Assembly: GCF_013373365.1 (NCBI RefSeq)
Contig: NZ_CP035925.1
Coordinates: 2,976,001-3,040,000, forward strand
Direction of reading: 5' to 3'
From: Lentibacillus sp. CBA3610
Lineage (GTDB): Bacteria; Bacillota; Bacilli; Bacillales; Amphibacillaceae
DNA length: 64,000 nucleotides
Positions 27,034 to 36,424 of the stretch are shown here, in pieces. Made by a program: the position numbers and the translations under genes. Under the pieces are notes generated by a model, which saw nothing but the letters and a program-made list of their open reading frames with translations, ran no database searches and was not told the DNA's origin. The number at the start of each line of letters is the position of its first letter. Within the stretch, counting starts at the first letter, position 1.

Positions 27034-27054
27034 ACGATGCTTAATAAGTAAAAA

Positions 27055-27078
27055 GCCCGGCCATGTACCGGGTTTTTT
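27055..27078 (+). terminator. Terminator of the LLM oxidoreductase gene
   Basis: CCCGG (27056-27060) pairs with CCGGG (27068-27072) and six T follow. Confidence 0.75.
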
Positions 27079-27100
27079 GCTTTGGATTGCTTTCCTCAAA

Positions 27101-27205
27101 TGTGAACTTTAGCATTTTATTTGTGAACTTTAGCGAAAACAATGTGAACTTTAGGAGTTTTAGTGTGAACTTTAGCAAAATCACTGTGAACTTTAGCATT
27201 TTGCC
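27101..27205. repeat. 21-bp tandem array, core TGTGAACTTTAGC
   Basis: Five units begin at exactly 27101, 27122, 27143, 27164 and 27185. Each keeps TGTGAACTTTAG(C) and has a variable 8-nt remainder. The array lies between two terminators of convergent genes. It does not code for a protein with a start signal. Confidence 0.9.
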
Positions 27206-27219
27206 AAAATCCTTCAAAC

Positions 27220-27256
27220 AAAAAGCCGTACCTCCAAACGGGAGTTACGACTTTTA
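27220..27256. terminator. psuKG operon terminator (bidirectional)
   Basis: AAAAGCCGTACCTCC pairs imperfectly with GGAGTTACGACTTTT. On the minus strand the stem is followed by TTTTTGTTTG. It lies downstream of psuG. Confidence 0.65.
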
Positions 27257-27286
27257 TTAACTGCGGTCAGTGTATATGTTTGTTCT

Positions 27287-28204
27287 CTAATCCAAACCCG
27301 CCAGCTTGACAGCTATCTCCGCGCCGACATGAGCGTTATGCTTAACCAACGCTATATTGGCATCCAAGCTTTTGCCGCCGGTCAGCTCTTCCACTTTGGC
27401 CAGCAAAAATGGTGTGACGTCTTTGCCGGTTACCCCGTTTGTATCTGCTTCTGTCAGAGCCTGATCAATGACCGCTGCAATTTCTGTTTCGGGGATGGCA
27501 TCTGCTTGCGGAATCGGATTGGCGATAACTGCCCCGCCGGCGAGGTCAAGATCCCATTTCGTCTTCAGCGTCGAGGCAACAGTTTCCGAATCATCTGCTC
27601 GGACGTTAACCGGGAATGGACTTGTCTGGGTATAAAACGCCGGAAGCACATCTGTTTCATACCCAATAACCGGTACCCCTTTCGTTTCCAAGTATTCCAT
27701 TGTCAGACCAAGATCCAGAATTGATTTTGCCCCGGCGCACACCACCGCGACATTAGTCCGGGCCAATTCCTCCAAGTCTGCCGAAATATCCATCGACGTC
27801 TCGGCACCCCGATGAACGCCGCCAATTCCGCCGGTCACAAACGTCCGGATATCGGAAAGCTCCGCACAAATCATTGTGGCTGCCACCGTCGTCGCACCTT
27901 TTTGCCCTGTTGCAACCAAGTACGCCAGATCACGCCGCGAAACTTTGGCGATGCCTTCTGCCTGGGCAAAATCCTCCAGTTCCGCATCACTCAAGCCAAT
28001 TTTGATTTTGCCGTCCATGATGGCGATTGTGGCCGGAACCGCACCGTGTTCACGTATAATCTGTTCCACCTCGCGTGCCGTCTCAACGTTTTTCGGATAA
28101 GGCATGCCATGGGAAATAATCGTGGATTCGAGTGCAACAACAGGCTTGCCCTGTTCTTTCGCAGCCTGGACTTCTTCTGACAGTTCAAGATAGTGTTTCA
28201 TCAT
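27287..28204 (-). CDS. psuG: Pseudouridine-5'-phosphate glycosidase
   Basis: A 305-aa enzyme that cleaves pseudouridine 5'-phosphate to uracil and ribose 5-phosphate. The catalytic Glu lies in [15 protein letters not shown] (Glu26) and the catalytic Lys in [11 protein letters not shown] (about Lys160). The conserved [13 protein letters not shown] is at about 121-133. Two adjacent ATG codons (28204, 28201) follow GGAGG; either may be used. It overlaps the kinase gene by 4 bp, so kinase and glycosidase act in order in one operon. Confidence 0.95.
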   Translation of the reverse strand: MMKHYLELSEEVQAAKEQGKPVVALESTIISHGMPYPKNVETAREVEQIIREHGAVPATIAIMDGKIKIGLSDAELEDFAQAEGIAKVSRRDLAYLVATGQKGATTVAATMICAELSDIRTFVTGGIGGVHRGAETSMDISADLEELARTNVAVVCAGAKSILDLGLTMEYLETKGVPVIGYETDVLPAFYTQTSPFPVNVRADDSETVASTLKTKWDLDLAGGAVIANPIPQADAIPETEIAAVIDQALTEADTNGVTGKDVTPFLLAKVEELTGGKSLDANIALVKHNAHVGAEIAVKLAGLD

Positions 28205-29283
28205 GATTCCTCCAAATCTTTCTGTAATTGAGATGCTGTTAGGTCAGGGCGTACGGTATAAGATGAGCGCAATGTTTTCGTCGCGTTGGCAACGCCGGCC
28301 TGTGCACTAAGAACGGAATCATCTCCTTGCAGCCAGGCATAGGCGACAGCCGCTGAAAAGGCATCTCCCGCCCCGGTCACATCGACAATTTCTTCGGTTT
28401 CAACCGCCGGAATATGGTGAATCCCGTCTGTCTGATTGCCAACAATTGCGCCTTCTTTGCCATTGGTGATCACGACATTGGCAATGCCGATTTCCAGCCA
28501 TTTTGCTGCTGAATCACGGCCTGAAAAACGTCCCTGAAAATAGGCCTCAGACTCATCCTGATTCGTGATCAGCCATGTCAGTCCGCTCAAATCATCCGGC
28601 AAACGCGTCATTTTCGGTCCGGATACCGTCACGAATATAAGCGGGATTTGGTGACTCGATGCAAAGTGATGTAAAAATGTGAGTGTTTCTTTTGGACAGT
28701 TTAAATCAGCCAGAATACACTTTGCCTGTAAAAGTACTGGTACCTGTGCCTGCAGCCATTCCTGTGTCATCAATTCAAAAATATCCATGTCAGCCAGGCC
28801 ATATAATAAATCTCCTGACTGATCCAGTACAGCCGTATATGACCCGGTTGCAGCTTCCGTATATTGAGTCACATCCTGCAAATTCATATAGGGAGCTGAT
28901 GCCTCCGCAATAGAATCCCAGTCTCTATCAATTCCACCAGCCGTGAGCAGCTTGGCATTCATTCCAAGCCTGCCTAGATTTTCAGCAATATTCCGGGCAA
29001 CCCCTCCCGCATTTTGCGTCGACGTAATCGGGTTAGATGTTTCCGGCTGCAGAGACGCTTTCGCATAAAACTTACGGTCAACATTCGCACCCCCGATACA
29101 GACGATTTCTTCCATATCGTTCAGGACATATGCTTTGCCACGGATATAGCCTTCTTTCATCAGGCCTGAAATCAGGTTCGCTACAGATGGCCGGGACAAT
29201 CCCATTTCTTCAGCCAATTCCTGCTGTGATATATATGGATTTTTTTTGATAAGCTGAAAAAGCTTGTGTTCTTTATCGTTCAT
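28201..29283 (-). CDS. psuK: Pseudouridine kinase with N-terminal HTH
   Basis: A PfkB-family sugar kinase of 360 aa, predicted to phosphorylate pseudouridine for PsuG. Residues 1-55 form a winged-helix DNA-binding domain ([21 protein letters not shown]). The kinase domain has [14 protein letters not shown] early, the PfkB-1 [11 protein letters not shown], and the catalytic [12 protein letters not shown]. The fused HTH suggests it may also regulate its operon, as proposed for YeiI-like kinases. The ATG is the first in the operon, preceded by GAGGATGCAATT with a modest ribosome-binding site. Confidence 0.88.
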   Translation of the reverse strand: MNDKEHKLFQLIKKNPYISQQELAEEMGLSRPSVANLISGLMKEGYIRGKAYVLNDMEEIVCIGGANVDRKFYAKASLQPETSNPITSTQNAGGVARNIAENLGRLGMNAKLLTAGGIDRDWDSIAEASAPYMNLQDVTQYTEAATGSYTAVLDQSGDLLYGLADMDIFELMTQEWLQAQVPVLLQAKCILADLNCPKETLTFLHHFASSHQIPLIFVTVSGPKMTRLPDDLSGLTWLITNQDESEAYFQGRFSGRDSAAKWLEIGIANVVITNGKEGAIVGNQTDGIHHIPAVETEEIVDVTGAGDAFSAAVAYAWLQGDDSVLSAQAGVANATKTLRSSYTVRPDLTASQLQKDLEES

Positions 29284-29316
29284 AATTGCATCCTCTTATT
29301 AACATTTGTTTATATT

Positions 29317-29757
29317 TTAAACTTTTGTTTTAGAATCGTCAAGTGTTTTGTCAATGTGATGTTTTATATCTTCAACCGCTTCTTCTGTCAGCCAGTCGAT
29401 ATTAATCTGTAGTTCGCGGTCATGTTTTAGTTTAAAAATCAACAGCGGATAGTATTCAATGTAACGTTCAATCGAACTGAGGGGCAGTTTTTTCCTGGGC
29501 AGGATTGGGAAGCCCCGGTTAATCAGCATGACGCCATCTTCAATGCGAATATAGTCCTTCTGATCCATATTGATATATTGCATGCCCTGAATGAGTGCAA
29601 AAAGAAACACGATCATCGTAATGACCAGGATCACCGGATGGATTTCTCCCTGCAGCAGAGCATCGACAGTCAGCCAAATGATACTGAAGATCGCAGTGAT
29701 GAACGATGATCGCCCCCACTTCACCCAAGCCTTATGATTAGCGTATTTATAAGACAA
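29317..29757 (-). CDS. Membrane protein with PH-like C-terminus, unknown
   Basis: A 146-aa protein with two transmembrane helices (about 18-34 and 40-58). A beta-rich soluble half (YIRIEDGVMLINRG, KLPLSSIERYIEYYPLLIFKLK) resembles bacterial PH-like YdbT/EbsA-type domains. The TTG at 29757 is preferred because AAGGAG precedes it at 8 nt; GTG 29766 would be too close. No function is known. It is divergent from the DinB gene. Confidence 0.6.
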   Translation of the reverse strand: MSYKYANHKAWVKWGRSSFITAIFSIIWLTVDALLQGEIHPVILVITMIVFLFALIQGMQYINMDQKDYIRIEDGVMLINRGFPILPRKKLPLSSIERYIEYYPLLIFKLKHDRELQINIDWLTEEAVEDIKHHIDKTLDDSKTKV

Positions 29758-29870
29758 ACGAATCACTCCTTATCATCATTTACGATAGCGTCCAGGCAAA
29801 TGTTTCATCGTTTGGAAATAGGGCAAAAATTGTTATAGTGGAGTTAGACTAATAAAAAGTGAGGGATAAC

Positions 29871-30326
29871 ATGAACAATCTAATTATTTCGCAATTTAAT
29901 ATCACACACAACGGCTTCATGAATGAAATTAAAGACTTGGACAAGGCCACGCTCGATACCCAGCCGGAGGGATTTAATAACACAATCCGTTGGCACATTG
30001 GGCATGTGCTGACAACGAACGAACAATTTTTATTCGGATTTCCGGATAATACGGAGCATCTCCCGGAGCGCTACAAAGATTTGTTTGGTTTTGGCTCCAA
30101 ACCGGCGGACTGGCCTGAGGATGTGCCGAGTGCAGACGAGCTGGCAGAACAATTAAGCAGTCAGCTGGAACGGATCAAAGCCATTCCCGAAGAAAAATAT
30201 GCTGAAAAATTACCGGAACCTGTACTGGGCGCCCAGACATATGGCGAACTGGCAGCCGTGGCAGCATTCCACGAAGGCAACCACGCCGGCCGCGTGAATG
30301 CTATGAAAAAGGTTCTTAATAAATAA
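29871..30326 (+). CDS. DinB-family protein (putative metal-dependent enzyme)
   Basis: A 151-aa four-helix bundle protein of the DinB/YfiT superfamily. Likely metal ligands are the His residues in TIRWHIGHVL (about 46-49) and the C-terminal AAFHEGNHAGRV. The ATG at 29871 follows GTGAGGGA. Relatives act as thiol-dependent S-transferases (for example with bacillithiol); the substrate here is unknown. It is a single gene. Confidence 0.82.
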   Translation: MNNLIISQFNITHNGFMNEIKDLDKATLDTQPEGFNNTIRWHIGHVLTTNEQFLFGFPDNTEHLPERYKDLFGFGSKPADWPEDVPSADELAEQLSSQLERIKAIPEEKYAEKLPEPVLGAQTYGELAAVAAFHEGNHAGRVNAMKKVLNK

Positions 30327-30429
30327 TGATACTACAGCACGCCGTAGTATTACGGGTTTACTTTACTTGTGAGGTGCAAAATACTAATTTGCAGAGGAAG
30401 GCTTTCGCAAAACTAGCTAAATCATAGTT

Positions 30430-30470
30430 AAAAAGGTTTAGGGAGATTCTTATCTCTAAGCCTTTTTTTA
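30430..30470 (+). terminator. Terminator downstream of the DinB gene
   Basis: GGTTTAGGGAGAT pairs imperfectly with ATCTCTAAGCC and is followed by seven T. It lies about 105 bp after the DinB stop. The rest of 30327-30664 holds a small inverted repeat ACTAC/GTAGT near 30331 and no gene. Confidence 0.7.
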
Positions 30471-30664
30471 TTCAACTGAAGCGTCTTTTTTGCAGCTGAT
30501 TATACCAATGCCATATTCCAAAGTTCTTTGTCGCCATCAAACCCCCGTCTATTAGCCGATTTATGGATTATACCGTTCAAAGCCGCATAATCCATTTTTT
30601 AAGGCATCAATGTATAGTTTACACTACTTTATGTATATGATAATCTACATTAGAGGTGGGTTTT

Positions 30665-30886
30665 TTGAAAAGAGGAAAAGTCTTAAATAATGTCCGTTTA
30701 CATAGAAGAATGCTTGAGATGACTCAAGAAGAGCTTGCCGAACAGGCAGGTGTACACAGGCAAACCATCATTGCCATCGAAAAACAGAAATACGAGCCTG
30801 CTATTGGTGTGGTAATGGCTATATCCAAAGCGCTAAACGAACCAATTGAAGCACTGTTCTACCTGGAGGATAAAAAGGAAACCTGA
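30665..30886 (+). CDS. XRE-family HTH regulator
   Basis: A 73-aa DNA-binding protein. It consists of one Cro/CI-type helix-turn-helix (MTQEELAEQAGVHRQTIIAIEKQKYEPA) and the typical tail IEALFYLEDKKET. A TTG start at 30665 follows AGAGGTGG; a GTG at 30656 is possible. It is followed 18 bp later by a small membrane protein. In Bacilli this pairing usually means autoregulation together with a membrane partner of unknown role. Confidence 0.82.
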   Translation: MKRGKVLNNVRLHRRMLEMTQEELAEQAGVHRQTIIAIEKQKYEPAIGVVMAISKALNEPIEALFYLEDKKET

Positions 30887-30904
30887 CTTTTTGGAGGGAA
30901 AGAA

Positions 30905-31306
30905 ATGCGTTTAAAGAAATGGGTGATATTACTTTTTTATGTTTACTTATTCGGAGCTTTTGCATATTTAAGTTACTTGGAATTTATGGACGACAGGGGG
31001 ATTATGTGGATACTTTTGGCGGTAGCGGCTATTGGTTTGGGATACCAGATCATTGACTTTTTAATCAGGAAAAAGGGTGATCGCTGGAATAGCAGTTATG
31101 TCGTTGCAGATGACCGCATTTTTCGTAAAATCCTGATTTCGCTTGCCCTCTCATATGTTTTTATTTTGGCCTTCCTATTAATTGGCACCATCGGATTATA
31201 TAATGGCTTCATTGCAGGACACCCGATAAATGTTATGGTAGCTGCTATCATTTTAAGTTTGCTCATTTTTATGCTATCTCAAATTGTGCAGCGATTTATA
31301 GGGTGA
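30905..31306 (+). CDS. Small membrane protein cotranscribed with XRE regulator
   Basis: A 133-aa protein with four predicted transmembrane helices (about 5-22, 34-52, 77-98, 108-128) and a short charged loop (KKGDRWNSSY). The start ATG follows GGAGGG. It resembles DUF2178-type proteins that accompany XRE regulators, but this is an uncertain family call. Function unknown. Confidence 0.7.
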   Translation: MRLKKWVILLFYVYLFGAFAYLSYLEFMDDRGIMWILLAVAAIGLGYQIIDFLIRKKGDRWNSSYVVADDRIFRKILISLALSYVFILAFLLIGTIGLYNGFIAGHPINVMVAAIILSLLIFMLSQIVQRFIG

Positions 31307-31470
31307 ATGAGCATTTTTCACCCCCTTCCTTTTAATACAAAGTAAACATATTGCCGGGCAATAATATTTTATCCCGCCCGCCCATATGTGAAGAAACACT
31401 TTGAGTACAGAGCAACTTCTATCAGTAGCATTTCATACTTCTCGACAGTAGTCATTCCAAACACGTACTC

Positions 31471-31929
31471 TTAATTTTTAATAATGGTGTCTTTGCTTTT
31501 TATTATATTTAAACTCATGAGTATTTTTTTAATTAATTGATAAATAATTAAAAATAGTAAAACAAGAACTGGTCCATGTAGTTGTTGAACTAAATTAAAA
31601 TGGCCAATATCTGCTACAACCTCTATTAATGATCCAATTAGAAAGAAAAATATACAAACTGCCATGTTCATAAAGATAAAAATATTTAAATTATTGCTTT
31701 TCTTTTTGATAAGCCAATACGCTACTGCTATAAATAACAGTGTTAATGCAAATTCAATTACAGATGCCATGTTGTTTAACAGGTTTAGCTTATTAAATGA
31801 TTCTTCGGTTATACGCTGATTGGTTCCCCAGGGCCTAGTAAAGCTATTTTTATACAATTTAAGACCTAAATAACTACAATTAACGATAATTATAAAGCTT
31901 ACAAGCAACCTCATATTCTGATTAGTCAC
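31471..31929 (-). CDS. Membrane protein of unknown function
   Basis: A 152-aa protein with four hydrophobic helices (about 7-24, 55-75, 85-105, 115-140) and a basic C-terminus. The GTG start follows GGAGGGGG. It is more AT-rich than the flanking genes, which hints at later acquisition. No recognised domain. Confidence 0.6.
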   Translation of the reverse strand: MTNQNMRLLVSFIIIVNCSYLGLKLYKNSFTRPWGTNQRITEESFNKLNLLNNMASVIEFALTLLFIAVAYWLIKKKSNNLNIFIFMNMAVCIFFFLIGSLIEVVADIGHFNLVQQLHGPVLVLLFLIIYQLIKKILMSLNIIKSKDTIIKN

Positions 31930-32095
31930 TTTCCCCCTCCTTTATTCTTTGTATTTTTCTTACGCTTAATGTTATAAAAAATTACACTAGATTTAAAGTC
32001 GTCAGGTCAAAGACGTTTTTAACGTAAAGGTCACTTGCTTCAAACCCAGGTACCGTCAGTTTTCATTATATAAGTAAATTCTGTTACCAAATCAT

Positions 32096-32133
32096 AAACC
32101 CCGGCATCGTCTAAGCTGACGATGCCGGGGTTT
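32096..32133. terminator. Strong hairpin terminator
   Basis: AAACCCCGGCATCGTC (32096-32111) pairs perfectly with GACGATGCCGGGGTTT (32118-32133) and TT follows on the plus strand. It lies downstream of the minus-strand CoA-transferase gene, and could stop transcription from both sides. The rest of 31930-32223 holds nothing recognised. Confidence 0.75.
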
Positions 32134-32223
32134 TTCAATAGAACATTCATGAGCAGTGATTGATACGTTACAGCATGAACGCTGAATTACATGATGTAAG
32201 CAGTCCCCACCCCCCAATGGGTG

Positions 32224-33738
32224 CTAGACAGTCTCCGGTATGTGCTCTTTCATCGTGCCATGCTCGGCAAAGTGCGCATGCCAGGAGAAGGCTTTCTCCA
32301 ATATATGTGGTGTCTGACCGCCGCGTTCAAGCGCTTCATTGTAGTAATCCCATAGTTGCTGGCGGTACATTGGATGAGCGCAGTTTTCAATGATCTTCGG
32401 TACACGTTCTCTTGGCGCCAATCCACGCAGATCGGCATAGCCTTGCTCAGTGACGACGACATCCACATCATGTTCCGTATGATCGATATGGGAGGCGAAC
32501 GGGACAATGCTGGAGATATCACCGTCTTTTGCGATAGATTTGGTCACGAAAATGGCCAGTTTGGCGTTACGCGCGAAATCACCCGAGCCGCCGATCCCAT
32601 TCATCATTTTTGTACCGGAAACGTGTGTTGAATTCACATTGCCGTAGATGTCGAATTCAAGCGCCGTATTGATGGAAATCAGTCCGAGACGGCGGATGAT
32701 TTCCGGATGGTTGGAAATCTCCTGCGGTCGCATGATAAGTTTGTCACGGTATTTTTCAAAATCCGAAAAGACCTGCTTCATTTTATCTTCTGACAGCGTG
32801 ATCGAACAGCATGATGCAAAATCCACTTTACCGGCATCGATCAAATCAAATACGGCATCCTGCAAAACTTCCGAATACACTTTCAGATTTTTGAATTCCG
32901 AATCAATCATACCATGCAGCACCGCATTCGCCACGGAACCAATACCTGACTGAAGCGGGGCCAGCTCTTTCGTGAGACGGCCGGATGCTACTTCATCCCG
33001 CAGAAAATCAAGCAGGTAGTCGGCCATCATTGTCGTTTCTTCATCAGGTTGTCCGATCGTTGAAGGCGAGTCTTCCTGATGTGTTAAAACGATGCCTTTA
33101 ATTTTGGCCGGATTAACCTGGATGCTTGTCTCACCAATACGGTCATCAGGTTTTGTGAGTGGAATTGGCTGACGCTCGCCCTGTTTAGCCGGACTATACA
33201 GATCATGCACACCTTCAAGCAGCTGTGGGTGTGCCGTATTGATTTCTACAATGATGTTGTCCGCATTCTCAGCGAATACAAGTGAATTGCCGATGGAAGT
33301 TGACGCCACAATGCTGCCATCCTCATTTATCGCAATCGCTTCCAAAATGGCGTAATCAATCGATTCAATAACATCGTGCCGGATCCATTCCGACGTATGG
33401 GACAGATGGTGATCAACAAACAGATGCTCACCCTGATTGATTTTTTTCCGCATAAGCGGGTCTGCCTGGAACGGTAAACGCTTATTAATGATTCCTGCGT
33501 CAGCAAACATTTTATCAATATCCGATCCAAGTGATGCGCCGGTAAATACGTTTACTTTAAATGCCTCATCTTCTGCCCTGTCAACGAGAGCTGTTGGCAC
33601 CGCTTTCACATCACCTGCACGTGTAAAACCGCTCATCCCCAATGTCATGCCATCCCTGATCCATGAAGCAGCATCTTGTGCTGAAACAACACGATCACGG
33701 AGGCGCTTGTCATGAATACGTTCTTCCTTAATGTTCAT
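32224..33738 (-). CDS. Acetyl-CoA hydrolase/succinate CoA-transferase family protein
   Basis: A 504-aa family I CoA-transferase (Cat1/AarC-like), probably moving CoA between acetyl-CoA, succinate or related acids. The putative catalytic Glu is in VYSEVLQDAVFDL (about 288), and the glycine-rich GIGGSGDFARNA (about 383-394) and EQGYADLRGLAPRER are conserved. The ATG follows AAAGGGG. Upstream lies a 500-bp repeat array and then a LytTR regulator gene in the same orientation. Confidence 0.85.
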   Translation of the reverse strand: MNIKEERIHDKRLRDRVVSAQDAASWIRDGMTLGMSGFTRAGDVKAVPTALVDRAEDEAFKVNVFTGASLGSDIDKMFADAGIINKRLPFQADPLMRKKINQGEHLFVDHHLSHTSEWIRHDVIESIDYAILEAIAINEDGSIVASTSIGNSLVFAENADNIIVEINTAHPQLLEGVHDLYSPAKQGERQPIPLTKPDDRIGETSIQVNPAKIKGIVLTHQEDSPSTIGQPDEETTMMADYLLDFLRDEVASGRLTKELAPLQSGIGSVANAVLHGMIDSEFKNLKVYSEVLQDAVFDLIDAGKVDFASCCSITLSEDKMKQVFSDFEKYRDKLIMRPQEISNHPEIIRRLGLISINTALEFDIYGNVNSTHVSGTKMMNGIGGSGDFARNAKLAIFVTKSIAKDGDISSIVPFASHIDHTEHDVDVVVTEQGYADLRGLAPRERVPKIIENCAHPMYRQQLWDYYNEALERGGQTPHILEKAFSWHAHFAEHGTMKEHIPETV

Positions 33739-33938
33739 GATGTAACCCCTTTCTTATGAGTTGTAGAACAATTCTAACGTACTAATGGGAAATGATTGGG
33801 ATTTTTTGAAGGGAATAGCAACATTCATTATGAAAAAGAAAATTCTATGAATGAAGCAGCAGATTTTTGTATAAAGCAGAAATTTTGATGTTGAAATTTA
33901 GGGAGGGCTATTAATATCAGTAGCTGAACGGGGGTTTT

Positions 33939-34440
33939 TCAGGCACTTGTTCCGGCTCTCGTGCCCATGTCGGCTCGTTCCGGAACATGTTCTGACTTTC
34001 CAGCCCATGTTTGACTCTCTTCGGAACATATTTTGATTCTCCAGCCCATGTTTGGCCCTCTACGGAACATATTCTGATTCTCCAGCCCATGTTTGACTCT
34101 CTTCGGAACATATTCTAATTCCCCAGCCCATGTTTGCATCTCTTCGGAACATATTCTAATTCCCCAGCCCATGTTTGGCCCTCTACGGAACATATTTTGA
34201 TTCTCCAGCCCATGTTTGGCTCTTTTCGGAACATGTTCTGATTCTACAGCCCATGTCCCGCTCGCTCCGGAACATGTTCTGATTCTCCGGCCCATGTTCG
34301 GCCCTTTCCGGAACATGTTCTGATTCTACAGCCCATGTCCCGCTCGCTCCGGAACATGTTTTGATTCTCCAGCCCATATCCCGCTCTCTCTGGAACATAT
34401 TCTGCTCCTTCAACCCATATTCCGCTTCCCGGGAACATAA
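33939..34440. repeat. 41-bp tandem array (dimer of ~20.5 bp), core GGAACATGTTC
   Basis: The GGAACAT(G/A)TT core starts at 33982, 34023, 34064, 34105, 34146, 34187, 34228, 34269, 34310, 34351 and 34392 (every 41 bp), then at 34432. Each unit also has CAGCCCAT(G/A)T half a period later. GAACATGTTC is itself palindromic. Because 41 is not a multiple of three, the ORFs seen here are not real genes. The array fills the space between the LytTR gene and the CoA-transferase promoter. Confidence 0.92.
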
Positions 34441-34489
34441 ACAGCATCCCGGATCAGTAATGTTCACCACGTAACGTCTCCATCTTTCC

Positions 34490-35134
34490 TTAGAACCCGA
34501 GCAGCTTCCGAAAATAGCTCGAATACGACTGGCTGACCGGTACTTGAAGACCATTATCCATCGCCAGAATAAACGTGGAGTGCGTATCCGGAAAAATATC
34601 CCGGATATGATGGACATTGACGATAAATGAGCGATGGCAACGAATGAACGTCTCCCTTGGAAGCGAATATTCGTAATCCTGCAGCGCCCGCTTTGTTGTG
34701 CCGGCCAGCTCATTGGCATACACGTGCGTTTTACGGTCTTTTGCTTCCATAAAGACAACATCATGAAATGGGATAGGCCGCCAGCCGTCTGCCGTTTTGA
34801 CGGTAACAACAGACTTTCCCTCAGTCATGACCGGATAAATCGCTGTCACACAGCCTTCCATTTTACCATCCTGATGAAACGGTACAGCCATTCCGTGGTA
34901 AGGCACACCGAACACATTGCGGTCAATAAACTCCGATACCTTTTGCTCGGTATGTAACGCTTTATGCGCGATCGTCCCTTCCACCACCGGATCGCCTGGG
35001 CTTATTTTCAAATCAATCCGTTTGCTGGGACGGTAATAAATATATTCATTCATGTCTGAAACAGCAATCGATATTTCATCTGAAAACAGTTCGCCAATCA
35101 CATCCAAAAGTGAGCCAAATGTTAAGCGATTCAT
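34490..35134 (-). CDS. LytTR-domain transcriptional regulator
   Basis: A 214-aa regulator. The C-terminal LytTR DNA-binding domain (about 115-212) has the typical DVVFMEAKDRKTHVYA and RETFIRCHRSFIVNVHHI segments. The N-terminal 100 residues look like a sensory domain (YIYYRPSKRIDLKISPGDPV), without a receiver Asp, so it is not a classical response regulator. The ATG at 35134 follows GGGAAGGTG. It probably controls nearby genes such as the CoA-transferase; that is inference from position. Confidence 0.82.
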   Translation of the reverse strand: MNRLTFGSLLDVIGELFSDEISIAVSDMNEYIYYRPSKRIDLKISPGDPVVEGTIAHKALHTEQKVSEFIDRNVFGVPYHGMAVPFHQDGKMEGCVTAIYPVMTEGKSVVTVKTADGWRPIPFHDVVFMEAKDRKTHVYANELAGTTKRALQDYEYSLPRETFIRCHRSFIVNVHHIRDIFPDTHSTFILAMDNGLQVPVSQSYSSYFRKLLGF

Positions 35135-35307
35135 TAGAAAACACCTTCCCTGATTGATTATCCAGCATGTAACTGGCAATACTTTATAACCATACTGTAT
35201 CACTGCGACACTTTACATAACAATTCCTTTCTTTTCCTAGTTTTCCAGCGGCACTTTTGGTAATCTTAACAGTGAGAGCACTTATACATAGTTAAGGAGT
35301 TTTAAAG

Positions 35308-36369
35308 ATGAAAAACATTGTTATCCTTGGCGGCGGATATGGCGGTATGAATATTCTGCAGAACTTAATTGAACAAAATTTGCCCGAGGATGTGCATATT
35401 ACACTAATTGACCGTAATCCATATCATTCAATTAAAACGGAATTTTATACGATAGTGGCCGGTACCTCCGCTGATAAAGATGTACGCATGGACTTCCCGG
35501 AACATGATAAAGTAAGCTATGTATTCGCTGAAATTAACAAAATTGATGTCAGCGAACAACAGATTCTTTTCCAGGAAAGAAGTGAACCCGTCCACTATGA
35601 CTATTTGATCATTGCCCTGGGTTGTGAAGACAATCATCACGGTGTTGAAGGAGCAGAGGAATTTACCGAAAGTGTTCAGACATTCAACAAGGCACGCAGC
35701 GCTGGAATGGCGGTCGGCAACCTCCCCGCTTATGGAAAAGTGACCATTGTCGGTGCGGGGCTGAGCGGGATTGAAGTGGCAGCGGAAACCCGGGAAAGCC
35801 GTCCTGATTTAAATATTCGGCTGCTTGACCGCGGACAATCCGTTCTTAAAGCATTCGATACAAAAATCCAGAACTATGTTGAGGACTGGTTCATGAAAAA
35901 TGATGTGGGTGTGATTCATGGGGCCAACGTTGAATATGTGGAAAAAGATGGCGTCTGTGACAATGGTATCTGTTACGTAAACGACGTCACCATTTGGACA
36001 GCAGGCGTTCGTCCCAATTTTCTGGTGCGTGAACTACCGCTTGAACAGGATAACCAGGAAAAAATTGTCGTCAATGACTATTACCAGGTACCGGAACAAC
36101 CGCACATTTATGTTGTCGGTGACTGTGCTTCCTCTGAACATTCCCCGAGTGCACAGCTGGCCAGGCAGCAAGGAGAGCAAATTTCAGATATCCTCGCAGC
36201 TGTCTTAAAAGGCGATAAACCGAAAAAACCCGGCAAACTCAAGTTGAAAGGAACACTTGGCTCGCTCGGAAGTTCTGAAGGCTTCGGCGAGATGATGTCC
36301 CAATCAATGGTCGGCTACATTCCGCGGCTGGCGAAATCCGGCGTGCTTTGGCTTAATAAACGGCACTAG
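35308..36369 (+). CDS. NDH-2-like NAD(P)/FAD-dependent oxidoreductase (YumB-like)
   Basis: A 353-aa type II NADH dehydrogenase-family flavoprotein. The FAD motif GGGYGG is at about 8-13, the second dinucleotide motif GAGLSGIE about 150-157, and the C-terminal FAD segment YVVGDCASSEHSPSAQLA about 269-286. Length and motifs fit B. subtilis YumB rather than the longer respiratory Ndh. It may donate electrons to quinone at the membrane surface. The ATG follows TTAAGGAG. Confidence 0.85.
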   Translation: MKNIVILGGGYGGMNILQNLIEQNLPEDVHITLIDRNPYHSIKTEFYTIVAGTSADKDVRMDFPEHDKVSYVFAEINKIDVSEQQILFQERSEPVHYDYLIIALGCEDNHHGVEGAEEFTESVQTFNKARSAGMAVGNLPAYGKVTIVGAGLSGIEVAAETRESRPDLNIRLLDRGQSVLKAFDTKIQNYVEDWFMKNDVGVIHGANVEYVEKDGVCDNGICYVNDVTIWTAGVRPNFLVRELPLEQDNQEKIVVNDYYQVPEQPHIYVVGDCASSEHSPSAQLARQQGEQISDILAAVLKGDKPKKPGKLKLKGTLGSLGSSEGFGEMMSQSMVGYIPRLAKSGVLWLNKRH

Positions 36370-36387
36370 CTGTTATGATTCATGTTT

Positions 36388-36424
36388 ACCCGTATAGTCT
36401 TTTCCGAAAGCTGTACGGGTTTTG
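36388..36424 (+). terminator. Terminator of the YumB-like gene
   Basis: ACCCGTA (36388-36394) pairs with TACGGGT (36414-36420) and is followed by TTTGATTTTG. Confidence 0.6.

Noticed and set aside
27101-27205. Possible CRISPR array
   Set aside because: Units are only 21 bp with 8-nt variable parts, far too short for repeat plus spacer, and no cas genes are nearby. The 41-bp array at 33939 is rejected for the same reasons.
33917-34809. Several overlapping minus-strand ORFs with repeated peptide segments
   Set aside because: They arise from the 41-bp array, whose period is not a multiple of three; frames change between units and the last ORF also runs antisense in another frame through the LytTR gene.
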